Source: Mortierella sp. BCC40632 (lineage: Eukaryota > Mortierellomycota > Mortierellomycetes > Mortierellales > Mortierellaceae). Taken from it: 64,000 nt of DNA. A program made the position numbers and the translations under genes. Position 1 is the first letter of the stretch. The number at the start of each line of letters is the position of its first letter. The notes under the pieces are model-generated. The model worked only from the letters and a program-made list of their open reading frames with translations. It had not been told where the DNA came from and did no database searches. Below are positions 12,119-23,174 of the stretch, piece after piece. The DNA is taken from the NCBI GenBank assembly GCA_011634665.1, contig WAEK01000013.1, positions 852,501-916,500 on the forward strand. Reading direction: 5' to 3'.

Positions 12119-12565
12119 AATCAAAAGCGAAGTGAGTTGTTTGACAAAGGAAATAATAGATCAGACCTCAATTGACACGCTTCTCTCCTTCTACCTATTT
12201 TCTCTATCCCAATTCGTTAGGGTGGTATCTCCAATGGCGAAAGCATCTACTTCCGCATCGGGTTCAAGTCTCCCGCCACCATTTCTCAGGAACAAAAGAC
12301 CACCAGCTACAACGGTGTGGATGGTGTCTTGGCCACCCGAGGTCGACATGATCCCTGTGTGGTCCCTCGTGCGACGCCTATTGTGGAGGCGATGGCAGCG
12401 TTGGTGATCATGGATGCAGTCATGGCCCAGTTGGCGAGGGCCAATGCCGCCCAGTTGTTGCCTCCTATGCCTGATACCCCCTTGCGTCCTGCACCATTTG
12501 TCATGACCGTCCCTGGTGGTCAGGCCATCAAAGTGGATGAGAGCGCCAAGCCCAAGACAGAGTAG
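10333..12565 (+). CDS. ARO2: Chorismate synthase
   Basis: It converts 5-enolpyruvylshikimate-3-phosphate to chorismate, the last shared step of aromatic amino acid synthesis. The enzyme needs reduced FMN, and fungal forms usually reduce it themselves. Five exons are proposed: 10333-about 10507, about 10660-10882, 11030-11265, 11528-11812 and 12221-12565. Signatures visible are [20 protein letters not shown] at the N-terminus (family signature 1), [62 protein letters not shown], and [20 protein letters not shown] with [10 protein letters not shown] near the C-terminus. The acceptor/donor phases agree for introns 2-4. Intron 1 does not resolve: the only consensus donor (GTAAAG at 10508) leaves phase 1, while the acceptor before CGT at 10660 is phase 0. 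An assembly indel in the A-rich flank or an unusual splice site may explain this. Confidence 0.94.
12083..12116. repeat. (GA)n microsatellite in chorismate synthase intron 4
   Basis: A pure GA run within the longest (408-nt) intron of the gene. It is one of many purine dinucleotide runs in the window. Confidence 0.85.
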
Positions 12566-14273
12566 AAAAGAAAAGAAGGAAATCGGAGAGGGAGAGAAAA
12601 GAGCATATCTGTCGGAGGAAAATATTGGTGGGGGTCTCTTTGTGTGAGCCAGCCATATCCAACCACGTCTTTTTTTTTTGTTTGTATTAAAAATTGCTTT
12701 TTTTCATTTATTAGCTACTATGAAACGAATGATTAATTGTGGTGCCCCCTCGTTCCAATGGTTGGGGAATGGGGCAAAGGGTATATGCGAATGGATAAGT
12801 TGTGCAAAAGAGAAAGTGAGAAAAGAAAAAAGAAAAAAAAAAGAGACAGCTATATACAATAGAGAAGACAGGGTCCATCCCTGTGAATGGGAAAACCATC
12901 TTCCGCTGGATGGCTGCTTGCTGACGTAGCAAAGAGGTGGCCTTCCCAAGTGAAGAGGGACTGCGCATGAGGGGAAAGAAAGTAAAATGAAAGAGAAGAG
13001 AGAGAGAGAGAGAGAGAGACGCTTTGTAATCCGGGGACCCGTATCGTAGTGACGGTGACTTTCCTCAAAGGGAAAGAGGCCGACTGCGCAGGAGACGCCC
13101 CAGGGATTGCTTGGCAAAGGAGCCAACAACGACAGCGCAAAGAAGAATCACGCACACATTCTGTCTCTTTGCGCGTGCGTGGGCGTGAATGTCGAAATAC
13201 ATCCGGGGAAAGGAATGACCGGTCCGACTATCCCTTGTCTTGTGAGGCGTGGGGAGAGTTTCCTCTTGGTAATTGGACGGCTAGAGGATTTCTTGGTGGT
13301 CGCTTTGGCTAAATGCTTCCCCTTTTCTCCCGGATGAATATTTTCTCCCGTCGAGGCATTCTGAGGGAGGGACACACACAGAGAGAGAAAGACACAGACA
13401 CGGACCCGAGACGGAGACCCAGAAGGACTAGTCACAGACAGACAGGGGAGAGGGGCCTGCGTCTGTGTCTCTGTGTGATATGCGTTCGTCGCGCAGGGAC
13501 CTGTCGCACACACGCACCCTCCCTGTCCTGTCTCCTCCCCTTGTTATTGTTCCTGGCAGAAATAGAAAGCCGCGCGTTCCTTCTTCGACCCGCGAGAGAG
13601 AGAGAGAGAGAGAGAAAGAGAAAAAGAAAGAAAAGAGTACGTGGGCTGTTCTCTCTCTTGGTCGCTCTCGGTCGCTCTCGGTCGGCTTCTGTTGATCCCG
13701 CGACTTTGGCTTTTTTTTTTTTTCTTTCTTTTTTCCTGTAGTACTTCTTGAGCCGAATACGTTCTTGCTTGGCATGGTGTTCATTTTCCACATGGTGGAT
13801 TCGGGATATCAATGCGATTCGGCTCGTTGCTCGCTTGGGCATGCCAATACGGCTTTGTCACCCTTTTTTTTTTTTTTTACTCGGGGTTCAATGTAGCCAT
13901 CAGGGAAAGAGAAGGGGGGGAGCAGCGGAGATGCTGCAGCTGAGCGCGGATGGATACATTGTTGCCAATGGTCGGAAGGTGGACTTTTGAGTAGATCATG
14001 CAGGGTCAATAAAAAAAAGAGAGAGAGAGATGGAGCCGCAGTTCGAAAAAAAACAAAAAAAAAGGCGTCGGGATTGTTCGAAGAGGAGGGGGGTTGGTGG
14101 TTGGTGGTTGTGATAGGGGTTGAGGTTGGGGTTGGGGTTAGGGGAAGAGCCTGCATGCGTTGGGTGGGGGGAGAGGGCAGTGGTGGTGGTGGTAGGTTGG
14201 GGGGGGGAGGAGGGGGATCCTTTGGAGGCGATGCAAGTGGGCAAAGGTGCAATGATGTAGCCTTGGCATCCCT
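12566..14273. other. Intergenic region with a doubly open coding-like segment
   Basis: No gene can be called with confidence. It contains (GA)n at about 12998-13018 and 13592-13615, and G-runs at 14080-14220. At 13741-13860 both strands read as plausible protein. The minus frame has SRIALISRIHHVENEHHAKQ. The plus frame follows a good polypyrimidine acceptor (tag ending at 13741) and reads EPNTFLLGMVFIFHMVDSGY. A further plus-frame end, LSADGYIVANGRKVDF, stops at 13990. Either could be an exon of an unrecognised gene. Confidence 0.3.
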
Positions 14274-14588
14274 TTATGCTGCGGTCGAGGTGGCAAAGTC
14301 GTCAAGAACTTGGCTTTCCATGGCAAAAGGACCATCTTCTGCATGCATATCCTCAGGTGTATCAATGGTCAAGGTCTCAGGCGAGGACAAGGGCGATGGC
14401 GCAGGTGAAGACAGAGATGACGATGCTGCGGACAGACGAGCAGAGGCGAGGATCAGAGGTGAAGCGGGTGGAGTTGGGAAGAGAGTGTCTGGCTTGTCCT
14501 GAAGATCGCGTGGTTGAAGAGACTGTTGCTGCTTCTGGCAGTGGTGGCAGTGGTGTGAGCAAGTGACGGTAAAGCGTGTGGGCGACAT
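14274..14588 (-). CDS. Small Pro/Ser-rich hypothetical protein
   Basis: The 104-residue ORF begins MSPTRFTVTCSHHCHHCQK and continues with a Pro/Ser/Thr-rich middle (FPTPPASPLILASARLSAAS) and an acidic C-terminus (TIDTPEDMHAEDGPFAMESQ). It is one of few non-repetitive ORFs in this stretch. A TATAAAA box lies about 235 bp upstream with a CT-rich leader between, and the context CCTACCATG is good for initiation, so I take it as a real gene. The CxxxCxxC cluster near the N-terminus could bind metal, but no family is recognised. Further exons downstream are possible. Confidence 0.45.
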   Translation of the reverse strand: MSPTRFTVTCSHHCHHCQKQQQSLQPRDLQDKPDTLFPTPPASPLILASARLSAASSSLSSPAPSPLSSPETLTIDTPEDMHAEDGPFAMESQVLDDFATSTAA

Positions 14589-15843
14589 GGTAGGAGTGAG
14601 CTTGTTGGGCTAGTGGATCGTTGAAGAGGTGTGTGTGTGTGCGTGTATGTGTGTTTATGTGTGAATTTTGGGGATGAAGAGAATGAGAGAGCAGACAAGA
14701 GAGGTAAGCAAGGTAAAGAAGAACAAGCTATGGTCAGTCGAGAGTAAGCGAGAGAAAGAGAGAGAGATTCGAGTGGGATGAAGAAAAAAAGAAGCGAGAG
14801 AAAGAAAGAGCAGAGTGCTCCCTTTTATACTTGACAACAGCCATTGGTTCCCCACAGACGGACAACAGGGCACAGTCAGAGAGCACATTCGGCACAGTCG
14901 GCACAGTCGGCAGTCGGCAGAGTGCACAGTCGGTAATGCGGCAAAACTGTGTCTGTGTTCGCTTGATCCTTCCCCTGCCAATCCACCGACGGGTTGTCTA
15001 TCCGAAAAAGGCAAAAGTTGCGTTTTTTTTTTCTTGTCTCCTTCTTGCTCCGCCCTCTCCCTGAATAGCTGCCACGCAATAGACAGCTATGCGCGCACTC
15101 TTTCTCTATTCCTGTGCTGTCATGGGCGTTTGCTTTTTCTCTCTGCTGTTCTCTCGTCAGCCTTTTGGACTGGTCACCATTTTAATTGCCTCAGCACTCT
15201 TTTACTTCTCAGTACATCTCCCAGTGGGTCCCTTCAATGGGCAGAGAGAGGTATGGTGGGGTCGGGAGAGAGAATAAAAACAGAAAGAGTCCAGGTACAA
15301 GAATAGGACGAGGAAACGTGTTCACAGAGAGAGAGAGAGAGAGAGAAAGAATGAAGAGAGAGAGAGAGAGAGAGAATTAAAGTGAGAAAGAGAGACAGGC
15401 GGCCCTATGAATAGCTTTCTCCACCCTTCATCCGAAAAAAACTCGTCTCCAGGGATGGCACTCTTTGACTCATTCTCTCTCTTACTATTTTCTCTTCTTT
15501 CGCGCTTTGCCCTGGCTTTTTGAGCTTGCCCTGAACACCACTTTTTACTTTTCTCGGCATCCTTGCCTCAGGAAGGGGAGATGCATGGCATTCGGGGGAG
15601 GCAAGGGACATGCCTCCTCTTGTTGGAGGCCAATAATGCAAGGTTTGGCTCTCTTTCTTTGCTCTTTCTCTCACTTTCTCTCGCTCTCTTCTCTCACTCT
15701 TGCTTTCTCTCTCCTCTCCCCTTTCTCCCTTTCTCTCCCTCTCTCTCTCTCCCACATTCTCTATCACACTCTCTTGATGTTATTGACGGAGCAATTGTAC
15801 AGGTGAGTTTATGGCATGAGGGGGTACCCTTTTAAATGAGTGT
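14589..15843. other. Intergenic: promoter of the small Pro/Ser-rich gene, simple repeats
   Basis: It holds the TATA box and leader of the minus-strand small gene, a GT-rich stretch (14627-14660), repeated CACAGTCGG units (14879-14932), and GA runs at 15326-15376. ORFs in the CT/GA-rich parts are low complexity. No gene seen between 14830 and 15843. Confidence 0.5.
14823..14829 (-). promoter_or_regulatory. TATA box of the small Pro/Ser-rich gene
   Basis: TATAAAA on the minus strand, followed by a pyrimidine-rich leader up to the ATG at 14588. Confidence 0.45.
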
Positions 15844-16773
15844 CTATGGGAAGGTAAGGAGGAGGTTCTTGATATCGAGGTCCCAGCTGGGCTCCCACTC
15901 GTGGTCATTTGCAAAGTCCTTGAGCTTGGTCTTGACGGTATCGAGGATCTCGTTCAAGTTGCCGTGCATGGCGGCCTGGAAGGGAGCGAGCTTGGGCTGG
16001 TCAGCAACCAACTGAATGAGGGCGGGACCAACATAATTAGAATAGACATCAGCATCGTTGCCGTCCATTTGGGTTTGGAGCTGGAAGGATAGTTTCTGCG
16101 TAATCCTATGATAGGGCAATAATGAAGAAGGGGCAGTAATAAAGAAATAAAGAGCGTCAGCATAGGCATGGGGTTGAGCCTCTCTCTCTCTCTCTCTCTC
16201 TTTCTCTCTATTTTTTTTTTCTTTGCTCTTTTACTTGCACATTTAATAGACCAGAGCGATATGTGCAAACATAGCACACAGTTCTTCTTCTTACCTTGCT
16301 TTAATCATGGGCATAAAGTGGCAGATCGAAGGTGGGTTACCGCAAATATAGTCCATATCATGGCAATCCTGCATCTTCCACCAGACACCGCGTGGAGGTT
16401 GGATGACCCGCTTGGGGCTGTTGCAGTCGCCCTTGAACTTTGGCTCGTCCTTGAAGATGCTGTCAAAGACTGTGCGGAAGATCGATGCGCTCCAGGCGTC
16501 GCTGGCACGGGTAATGGCGCCGGTTAGGACCTCCTTGGCAGAGTCCTGCTCTGCCTTAGTCAAGGTGCCCTCGGGGACGCCGTAGAGAAGTGAAGAGTCG
16601 ATCCTGACGGAGACGTCTTTGTAGTAGTTACGGGAGAGGGCGTCGTACTTGTCTGCAAAGGCGTGCGAGACATTGACCTGGCATTCCCGTTCACATGCGT
16701 GGACGACTGAGGGGGAGAATGTGAAGGCGAGGGCAAGGGAGCCGAAGAAGAATGTTGATGGAGAGAAGCGCAT
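15844..16773 (-). CDS. Secreted cysteine-containing hypothetical protein
   Basis: Two exons (16773-16295 and 16105-15844) join in phase 2 to give 246 residues. The N-terminus is a clear signal peptide (MRFSPSTFFFGSLALAFTF, then SPSVVHA and CERECQ), so the mature chain probably starts at ACERECQ. Cysteines near the mature N-terminus and in the middle (KGDCNSPK, MQDCHDMDYICGNPPSICHF) suggest disulphides. There is no membrane segment or GPI-like tail, and the C-terminus is helical and ends LDIKNLLLTFP. I do not recognise the family; I believe similar secreted proteins occur in other fungi, but that is not checked. A CT-rich leader lies between the gene and the GA repeats upstream. Confidence 0.75.
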
Positions 16774-17049
16774 TGTGAGATGTGAGTTGTGTTGGAGGAG
16801 ATCTATGGGGTGGAGGAGGGTATTAGGGAGAGAGAGAGAGGGAGAGAGAGAGGAAGAGAGATGCCAGTGCAGTATAATCTATTATGGATAGAGGTGTATG
16901 TGTGATGCAGGAATGATGCAAAAAGGAATGCAAGAGATGGAGAGAGAGTGCCAGAAAGAAGAGGAGGAGGAGGAGGAGGCAAGGAGAGAGAGAGAGAGAG
17001 AGAGAGAGATACAGACAAAGAGACAAAGGGAATAGCAAAGCAAACGAGA

Positions 17050-17092
<43 letters not shown>

Positions 17093-19928
17093 CAAAAGAT
17101 CGATAATAATGAGAGAAACGAAGACTGGTCAGGGGAGGTATCGCCCCTCTTATATAACCAAAGACACCTCTTTTTTTTTCTCTCTCTCTCTCTCTTTCTC
17201 TTACCAATTAGGGCTTCCAAATGCCTAGGCCAGAAATAGATTTCTTTTTGCTGCTGTTGGCTGCTGCTGCTGCTGTTGCTCCTGCTGCTGTTGTCTACTG
17301 CTACTGCCGCTGCTGCCGCTGCTCCTGCTGCTCCTCCTCCTGTTGCTGCTGCTCCTGCTGCCGCTGCTGCTGCTACCACATACATACCACTTCTGTACAT
17401 CTGTAAAGAGTCAGAGCACGCTCTACACTACACTACAGGGTCAGCCCTATTCTTTACACCTGTTCTCCTCGGCCCTGTTTGTCTCTCCCTTCGCCCCCCG
17501 CTCGTGTTCGCTCGTGGCCGAGCCCCGTGCCTGTGCCTGTTTGTCCATCCTAGCCCTCTCTCCCTCTCTCTCTTCCTACTCTGGTCAAGCACCGCCCTGC
17601 TCTGTGAACGGCGATCGATGCATGCGTCCTCGAGTGTCCAGCTGGCCCAGAATGCCCAGCCTTGTCCGCTCTCTTTGGTAGTACACGACTCCTTTTTTGG
17701 TTCAACCCGTCGGTCACACGCTCTTGCTCCTCTTCCTCTCTCTCTCTCTCTCTCTCTTTCACTCACTCATTCACCCTTTTTTACTCAACATCAACAAACG
17801 CCTCAACCACCAACAGCGATAGAAATAGCCCCGGGTGAATTGCTCGAGTCTCGCCCAAAATTACCCTTTCACTCCACCGCATGCCCTTTTTTTTTCCCCC
17901 CTCCCTTTGGCCTGGACAGGGTCCGGGTGCCTGATGCTCCTTCCTATTGCTCTCGTTCGCTCATTCATCTCTATCAATCTTCACTCTTGCATTCCCTTGG
18001 CCCTTTCGGTCTCTGCCTACTAAAGGTTGCTGAGCCTGCTTTGCAAGCCATAGGCAACGCCCTTAGGTAGACAGGGGGCTGAATATACCCTGGAAGACCT
18101 CGCCTCGGTCTGCATCCTCTCTCTGTGCTGACGCAGACGCACCCTTACCTCAATCTCTCTCTCAATCCGAGACCGTCGCTGGGACACAAACAGGACTGAC
18201 GCCCCTCTCGAGTCAAGAATAGGTTCTCCGCCCTAGCGTGGCCACAGAGGAAACTCCGGGCCGATACCCGACAACACACACATACAAACGCCGAGAACAA
18301 TGCCCTGTCTTCTTTCTATCTGTTTTTTTTTTCCTCCCTCCCAACCACATCTCTGTCAATAGGAAGGTCATCTCCTTCATCTGGGATGAGAGTGATGCCC
18401 CGTTCGCAGACAAGATAGAGAGAGGGGAAAGGGCACTTCAATACCCTTTCCGCCTCCATAAAGATCGACCTTACCCATAGCGGTCTTTTTTCCTTCTTCA
18501 TAATTTCTCCCTCCTTTTCTCTTTCAAAGCTCAGTAACGCCCTCATTCGCTCGGGGGCCCGTCCATTTTTTCCCTCTCACTTTTCGCTCTTTCTCCACCT
18601 GAGCACCGAAACTCCGGTACCTGAGCCAGCGACAATATCCCCAGTCCATTCAATGGCTCCGCTATTTATTCTCGAGCTAACTAAAAAAACAATCTTCGAG
18701 ACAACCCTGTCCTGCGCCTGAGCAAAGTAAAAAAGAAAGAAAAAAAAAAAAAAAAAAGTGGGTCTAACGACTACTGCACATGTAATCCATCATATCAGGC
18801 TAATATCATGATCACGATAATGAAAGAAGGGCATGAATGTGTGTCGGTGAGTGGTGCGGTGGTGCAGTGGTGTGGTGCACATTAATTTTCTTTTTTGTCA
18901 AATGTATTTAGCCCAAATGAGCCATGGCCCATGATCACGGAGAAAAAAAAGAAAAAGAAAAAAAAAAAACGTGCTGTCAGCGAACGGTCAAGAACCTCTA
19001 CTCTGGGGAAGGAAGAGGGAGGAGGACAACGGAAGCGCAATTGAAAAGATGGACTGGGGAGGGCGAGAGGGGATTTTTCTTCCCCTTCCTCTTCCTCTTC
19101 CTCCTCCCTTCGGTGAGGCGCAGACGAAGAAACGCCAACAAGGACAGAGTGGCACTGAAGGAGGCGCGGCGGGCGGTGTCGAAACGTATACACAAAAAGT
19201 ACTCTCTTGTGACACCGTTGACATCTTTCTCTCACTCTTTCAGTCTTTCTCTCTGCATCAGTCTACTTCTCTCCTTACGTCCCTCCCTTTTTTTTGGGTT
19301 GCTTGTCACAGCAGCAGAAGTGGACCTGCTCGATTACATAGCCTCTGCTCTTTGCGGAATAAACAAGATGACGACTGTCGATCCTCTTTTTTCTAGGGAA
19401 AAAAAAAAGAATGACCAGATCTTTTCTTTCCTGGGTCATTCGGAGGATGGATCTACAAATAGCGGAGCCATGGCGCCCCCTTTCACTGGAAAGAGACTTT
19501 CTGCTTTAGGGCGTAGAGAGAGAGATATAGAGAGAGGGAAACAAAGAGGCCGTTTATATATTTAGACAAACCCAGCACGAGCCTGCGTAGGGATCGAAAG
19601 AGTTCTACTGCTAGGAACACAAACGCACACACAAACGCAAACACACACACACAAATGCCAGAAAAAGGTGAGACCTTGTGCAGTTGGAAAACACGCGCTA
19701 GGGAGCAGAAAGAAGGAGAGAAGAGAATTATCTACGCCCACTTGTCCTATGGAAAAAGAAAGAGAAGGAGGACATCAAATGATAGAGAAACAAGTTCCTG
19801 TTTACTACACTTTCGCTTTGTTCCTTGTGCCTGAATTAGAGGGGGAAGAGAAAAAAAAAAGTCTTGTTCACCCTTCCATGGCTCACCGTACTACCATCCC
19901 TAAACGTCCCCTGAGACTTGCTCAGTGC

Positions 19929-19967
<39 letters not shown>

Positions 19968-20930
19968 GTCTTTAGTGTGGTTCGCATCACTAGACTCTAA
20001 CATGCTACTCTTCTTCAATCTTATGATTGTTATCTGGGGGTGTCTTTTACTTGTCAGAGAAACCATCCTGAAAGACTTAGGATCTTGGGTTGGCATCGCG
20101 TGTCCAAGAGGCTTGAATGTCGATCACATCCTCCCTACTATGAGCATTTCTGCAAGTATACAGAGCCCCACCCCCCAGAAAGAGAGAAGGAGAGAGAGAA
20201 TAGATTTCCACAGTATGATCGATAACCCATCAGTTTTTCTCGTGATCGCATAAAACCGACCATACCCAGCAAGGTAACCCATGTATTGGGCTTACGATTA
20301 ATATGTTCTACTACACATTAAAACATCAATGATTAAGCTAGAGAGGAGCAAGAGTCCTTGAGACGTGCGTGGCTATTGGGCTAGTGCTCCGTGAGTGATA
20401 ACTGACAGGATTGGGGCCTAGCGGCCTCACTACAGGATGCCAAATGATTGCTGAATATAGTCCTTCCTCTATCCAACTTTGACAGCCCTTATTTCTTCGC
20501 TTAGTCAAGTACTTGCGGACTGCGCTATCACCATTGCCATCCTCAAGGTAATAGCCGAGGCAAGATCCTAATCAAGGTCATATTTCATTTTTTCTTTTGC
20601 TCTCCCAAGCTAAACAGTAGTATTACGACCACCATGAACAGATTTGATGAATTTTATCCTTGAATCCTTTTCAGACATAAGGAAGGGGTAGAAGAGCCGA
20701 TTCATAGTGACTATGACCCTCGAGCTGTAGTTATGAAGCTCGGCATCGAGTGATGAATATGCCCAAGTGAAGAAGAATGCTCCTGAACGACTGCTTCCCG
20801 GCAGCCGTTTTGTCGCGTTTCCTATTTGCCGCAGTGCGAGAACTTTACTAGCTCAACAAAGTTTGGTCCGCATACGAAACTGTGGCGAAGACCCCTCTAT
20901 TCTTGATCTCTCTCTCTCATAAATAAACAC
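16774..20930. other. 4-kb gene-poor region rich in simple repeats
   Basis: No supported gene. It carries GA runs at 16987-17010 and 17058-17089, a (GCT)n-rich segment at about 17247-17375, CT runs at 17738-17760 and 19928-19966, A-runs (18737-18756, 18958-18969), CA-rich DNA at 19619-19655 and a TGG/TGC stretch at 18846-18882. The longest ORFs (17276-18070 and 18924-19565) are built from these repeats and lack conserved-looking sequence. Confidence 0.5.
17247..17375. repeat. Imperfect (GCT/GCC)n trinucleotide repeat
   Basis: Interrupted CTG/CCG/CTC triplets. Translated they give poly-Leu or poly-Ala on one strand and poly-Ser/Gln/Ala on the other. There is no flanking coding sequence, so it is probably non-coding. 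Confidence 0.7.
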
Positions 20931-20932
20931 AC

Positions 20933-20935
<3 letters not shown>

Positions 20936-20984
<49 letters not shown>

Positions 20985-20997
20985 CACACACACACAC
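20936..20997. repeat. (CT)n-(CA)n compound microsatellite
   Basis: A pure CT run of about 46 nt followed by a CA run. It marks the left edge of the accessory block and may have replaced the promoter of the broken gene copy that follows. Confidence 0.85.
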
Positions 20998-21051
20998 CTA
21001 GAAATATACCACCCCTCCGTGCACCTACAATACAATCATCCAGACCGAACG

Positions 21052-21236
21052 ACGAGAGAGTCTCAATCATTTCGCAGAGTAGGGACTGATGATATCAAAA
21101 CAATCATAGTAAACATCGTAGATGGACAGAAGGTAGTTTATTTGGAGGACATCACGAAAGTCCTCCAAGGATTTCAGTGCCTACAAAGCACTGGCTCTCC
21201 CGTTAAAAAGCTTAGAAACTCGAATCAAGTCAGGTA
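21052..21236 (+). pseudogene. Broken duplicate of the LRR-protein N-terminal module
   Basis: The frame reads RESQSFRRVGTDDIKTIIVN ... NSNQVR, closely matching exon 1 of the intact gene at 23175-23356. The position of the start codon is ACG instead of ATG, and the following isoleucine codon is changed, so no initiation is expected. Similarity continues on both sides: into the leader upstream and through the whole first intron downstream (GTAATCAAACATCG and GTAGTCAAACATCG at the donors). The body and the leucine-rich repeats are absent. It is best read as a partial tandem duplicate, about 2.1 kb from its partner. Confidence 0.75.
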
Positions 21237-21260
21237 ATCAAACATCGTGCAAATGTTTGC

Positions 21261-22036
21261 TCAACTCACGAATAGGATTAGATAGAGAAAGCCAATCAGG
21301 CTGACCACCATAACGTAATCAACAACAGACACGTGAGATACGCGAGCTTCAATCTCCTCCTTGACTCGAAGCGCCAGCTCCAAACACCTAGTCACAGCCG
21401 CCTTTGCCTTGATGCCGAACTCTTGCTCCTTCAGCGGGACAAGAGATGTGTCGAACTGCATCAAACGGAAAACGCCATGGAAGTCAAGTCGCCACAGCTT
21501 TGTCTCATCCTTGGAGGATATCGATCCAAACACTGCAAAACCCGAACGTGGCACTGCCTCCTGACATGTTGAAAGTACTTGGTTGATCCAGGAGTCTCGC
21601 ATGGCTTTTGTTAACTTGAACTCGTCGCGTACACACTTGTCTGCATTCGAACCGTGGATTGTTGAGGCTTCCGACAAATACAGCTGAGAAGAACCATGGA
21701 GTACCACTCCATCAGCATAGTGGCCAACTTGCTTTGTTTCTTTGAAAGGGTCTTTAAGATGGCTCATTCTCTCCTGCACGCCCGTGATGAGGACTTCTGC
21801 GAAATAGTGAACAAGCACGAGGGAAACAACTCGCACCGCTTGGCAGACACGGTTGTTAGACCGGATTGGGAATGGGGATAAGGGGGACAATCCAAACTAA
21901 TGCGCATCTCCCGTTCTCCATGAAAAAGAGGGGAAAGAAAGGAACAAAGTAATACAAAAGACTCGTAAACGAACATTGTCTAGCTGCAGGGTCTCGCCTG
22001 CGGGGCGAACTAATAGGTGGACCTACTTTAGAAGGC
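21261..22036 (-). CDS. Nuclease-like hypothetical protein of an expanded early-diverging fungal family
   Basis: The main exon (up to about 21900) encodes roughly 210 residues. Its core includes GHYADGVVLHGSSQLYLSEA, DKCVRDEFKLTKAMRDSWIN, SGFAVFGSISSKDETKLWRL and DFHGVFRLMQFDTSLVPL. It ends with a hydrophobic segment (DYVMVVSLIGFLYLILFVS). The pattern ADG...x...EAS followed by FGS...LDF is one I associate with large uncharacterised Mucoromycota families with a PD-(D/E)XK-like fold; this is recollection, not a search. There is no ATG in the main exon. A small first exon at 22036 (MPSK, donor AAA/GTAGGT) with an acceptor at a CATTAG just before TTTGGATTG keeps frame, and a TATAAAA lies at 22113-22119. 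The 3' end meets the duplicated pseudogene tail to tail. It may be intact or decaying. Confidence 0.5.
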
Positions 22037-22112
22037 AAGTATTCAAACTAACGGATCGAGAAGAAAGAGGAAAAAAAGAACTGACTTTGTAAAAATGCTC
22101 TAGAGGGGAGCC

Positions 22113-22119
22113 TTTTATA
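22113..22119 (-). promoter_or_regulatory. TATA box of the nuclease-like gene
   Basis: TATAAAA on the minus strand, about 80 bp upstream of the proposed ATG at 22036. Confidence 0.4.
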
Positions 22120-22456
22120 TACCCCCTCCCCCCTCGAATATGGCTCAAAGGGCCGGAAGATCTTCCTAGCGTATTCGCTACCCTGCACTTCCAAGGGCCT
22201 GGTCTCTACAGCTGAGAGATGTGTACGGCGATCTGTCCAGAACTGGTGTCCTTGGCTGATTTTCCACCATTCGAGATTTGAGGGTACAAGGTTTCCATAA
22301 TCTGATTAGGGAATCGTTTGTAGTGAACAGATAACAGCCCTTTTAGCTCGTTTGAGAACAGTTAAACCCTCCTGGCCAACGTCTGAAAGAAGCTTCTTGA
22401 TAAGAAAACCTGGCTCCTTGGACCCGATAAAGTTTTTGCATGCCGGTCAGAGTTAT

Positions 22457-23047
22457 TCACTTCGTAGGAGTAATCGGAAAATCAGTCTTTGCTAACCGCA
22501 CGAGCTCTTTTCTTAATGAATCTCGTTTCCAAAACACGAAGGCTAGTTCTCTTTCGGAGAGTGACATGAAACAATGTTCGACAGAGGACAAGGAGACTAT
22601 TCGACGACTAAACTTGTTAGCTTTGACCAAAGCAATAAAATTTTCGATAGAGGAACCGTCTGTATGAGTGGTGATGTCGATTTCACTGGATAATATCCCT
22701 CTCCGTCGCTGAACTTTCAACTAAAAAAAAAAATGATCATAATCTATGTCTGATTTCATCTAAAACAAAGTAGAAGCAACAGGAGACGAGAAAATTCGAA
22801 TGACGGTAAGATTGAAGGCCAACATCGAGTGATCAAAAGGTAGCATACAATTAAGCTCACTGTGCTCGCTGATACGACACATGGACAAAAATTCCGCAAT
22901 TGAAGACACAGGCTTCTCTTCTTCAGTTCCCTTGAAATTTTCTCCGGACATGACACGGAGATATACCCACATGACAGGCTGACAGGCTGTGCTGCCAAAA
23001 CTTTGAAGAAAAATCTCAAGCTCGCCTTTTCTACGGTTGCTTCTCAC
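22457..23047 (-). pseudogene. Truncated N-terminal fragment of a lineage-specific protein family
   Basis: Two adjoining minus-strand frames read as real protein. The first is GELEIFLQSFGSTACQPVMW, VYLRVMSGENFKGTEEEKPV, SSIAEFLSMCRISEHSELNC (22760-23047). The second is GSSIENFIALVKANKFSRRI and SLSSVEHCFMSLSERELAFV (22457-22720). They are separated by a short break that could be an intron, and there is no ATG at the start of the first segment. The second frame stops soon after DFPITP and nothing long follows. I recall much longer Mortierella proteins with this kind of N-terminus, so this is probably a truncated member. It is divergent from the intact LRR gene, whose ATG is only 128 bp away. Confidence 0.45.
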
Positions 23048-23174
23048 CCTTCATCCCACCATTTTCACTCTCCCTCACCTTCACTCTCATTCACAAACCA
23101 CCTTTTTTTTTCTGTCCCACACGTTCTCATATCACCTCTCCGAGCACCTAGAATACAGTCATCTAAATCGAACA

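Noticed and set aside
17276..18070. 264-codon plus-strand ORF
   Set aside because: It starts in the GCT repeat and runs through CT tracts; residues are mostly Leu, Ala, Ser and Pro from repeats.
18924..19565. 213-codon plus-strand ORF
   Set aside because: It is built of Lys/Arg and Phe/Ser runs from A- and CT-rich DNA, with several overlapping ORFs of the same quality on both strands.
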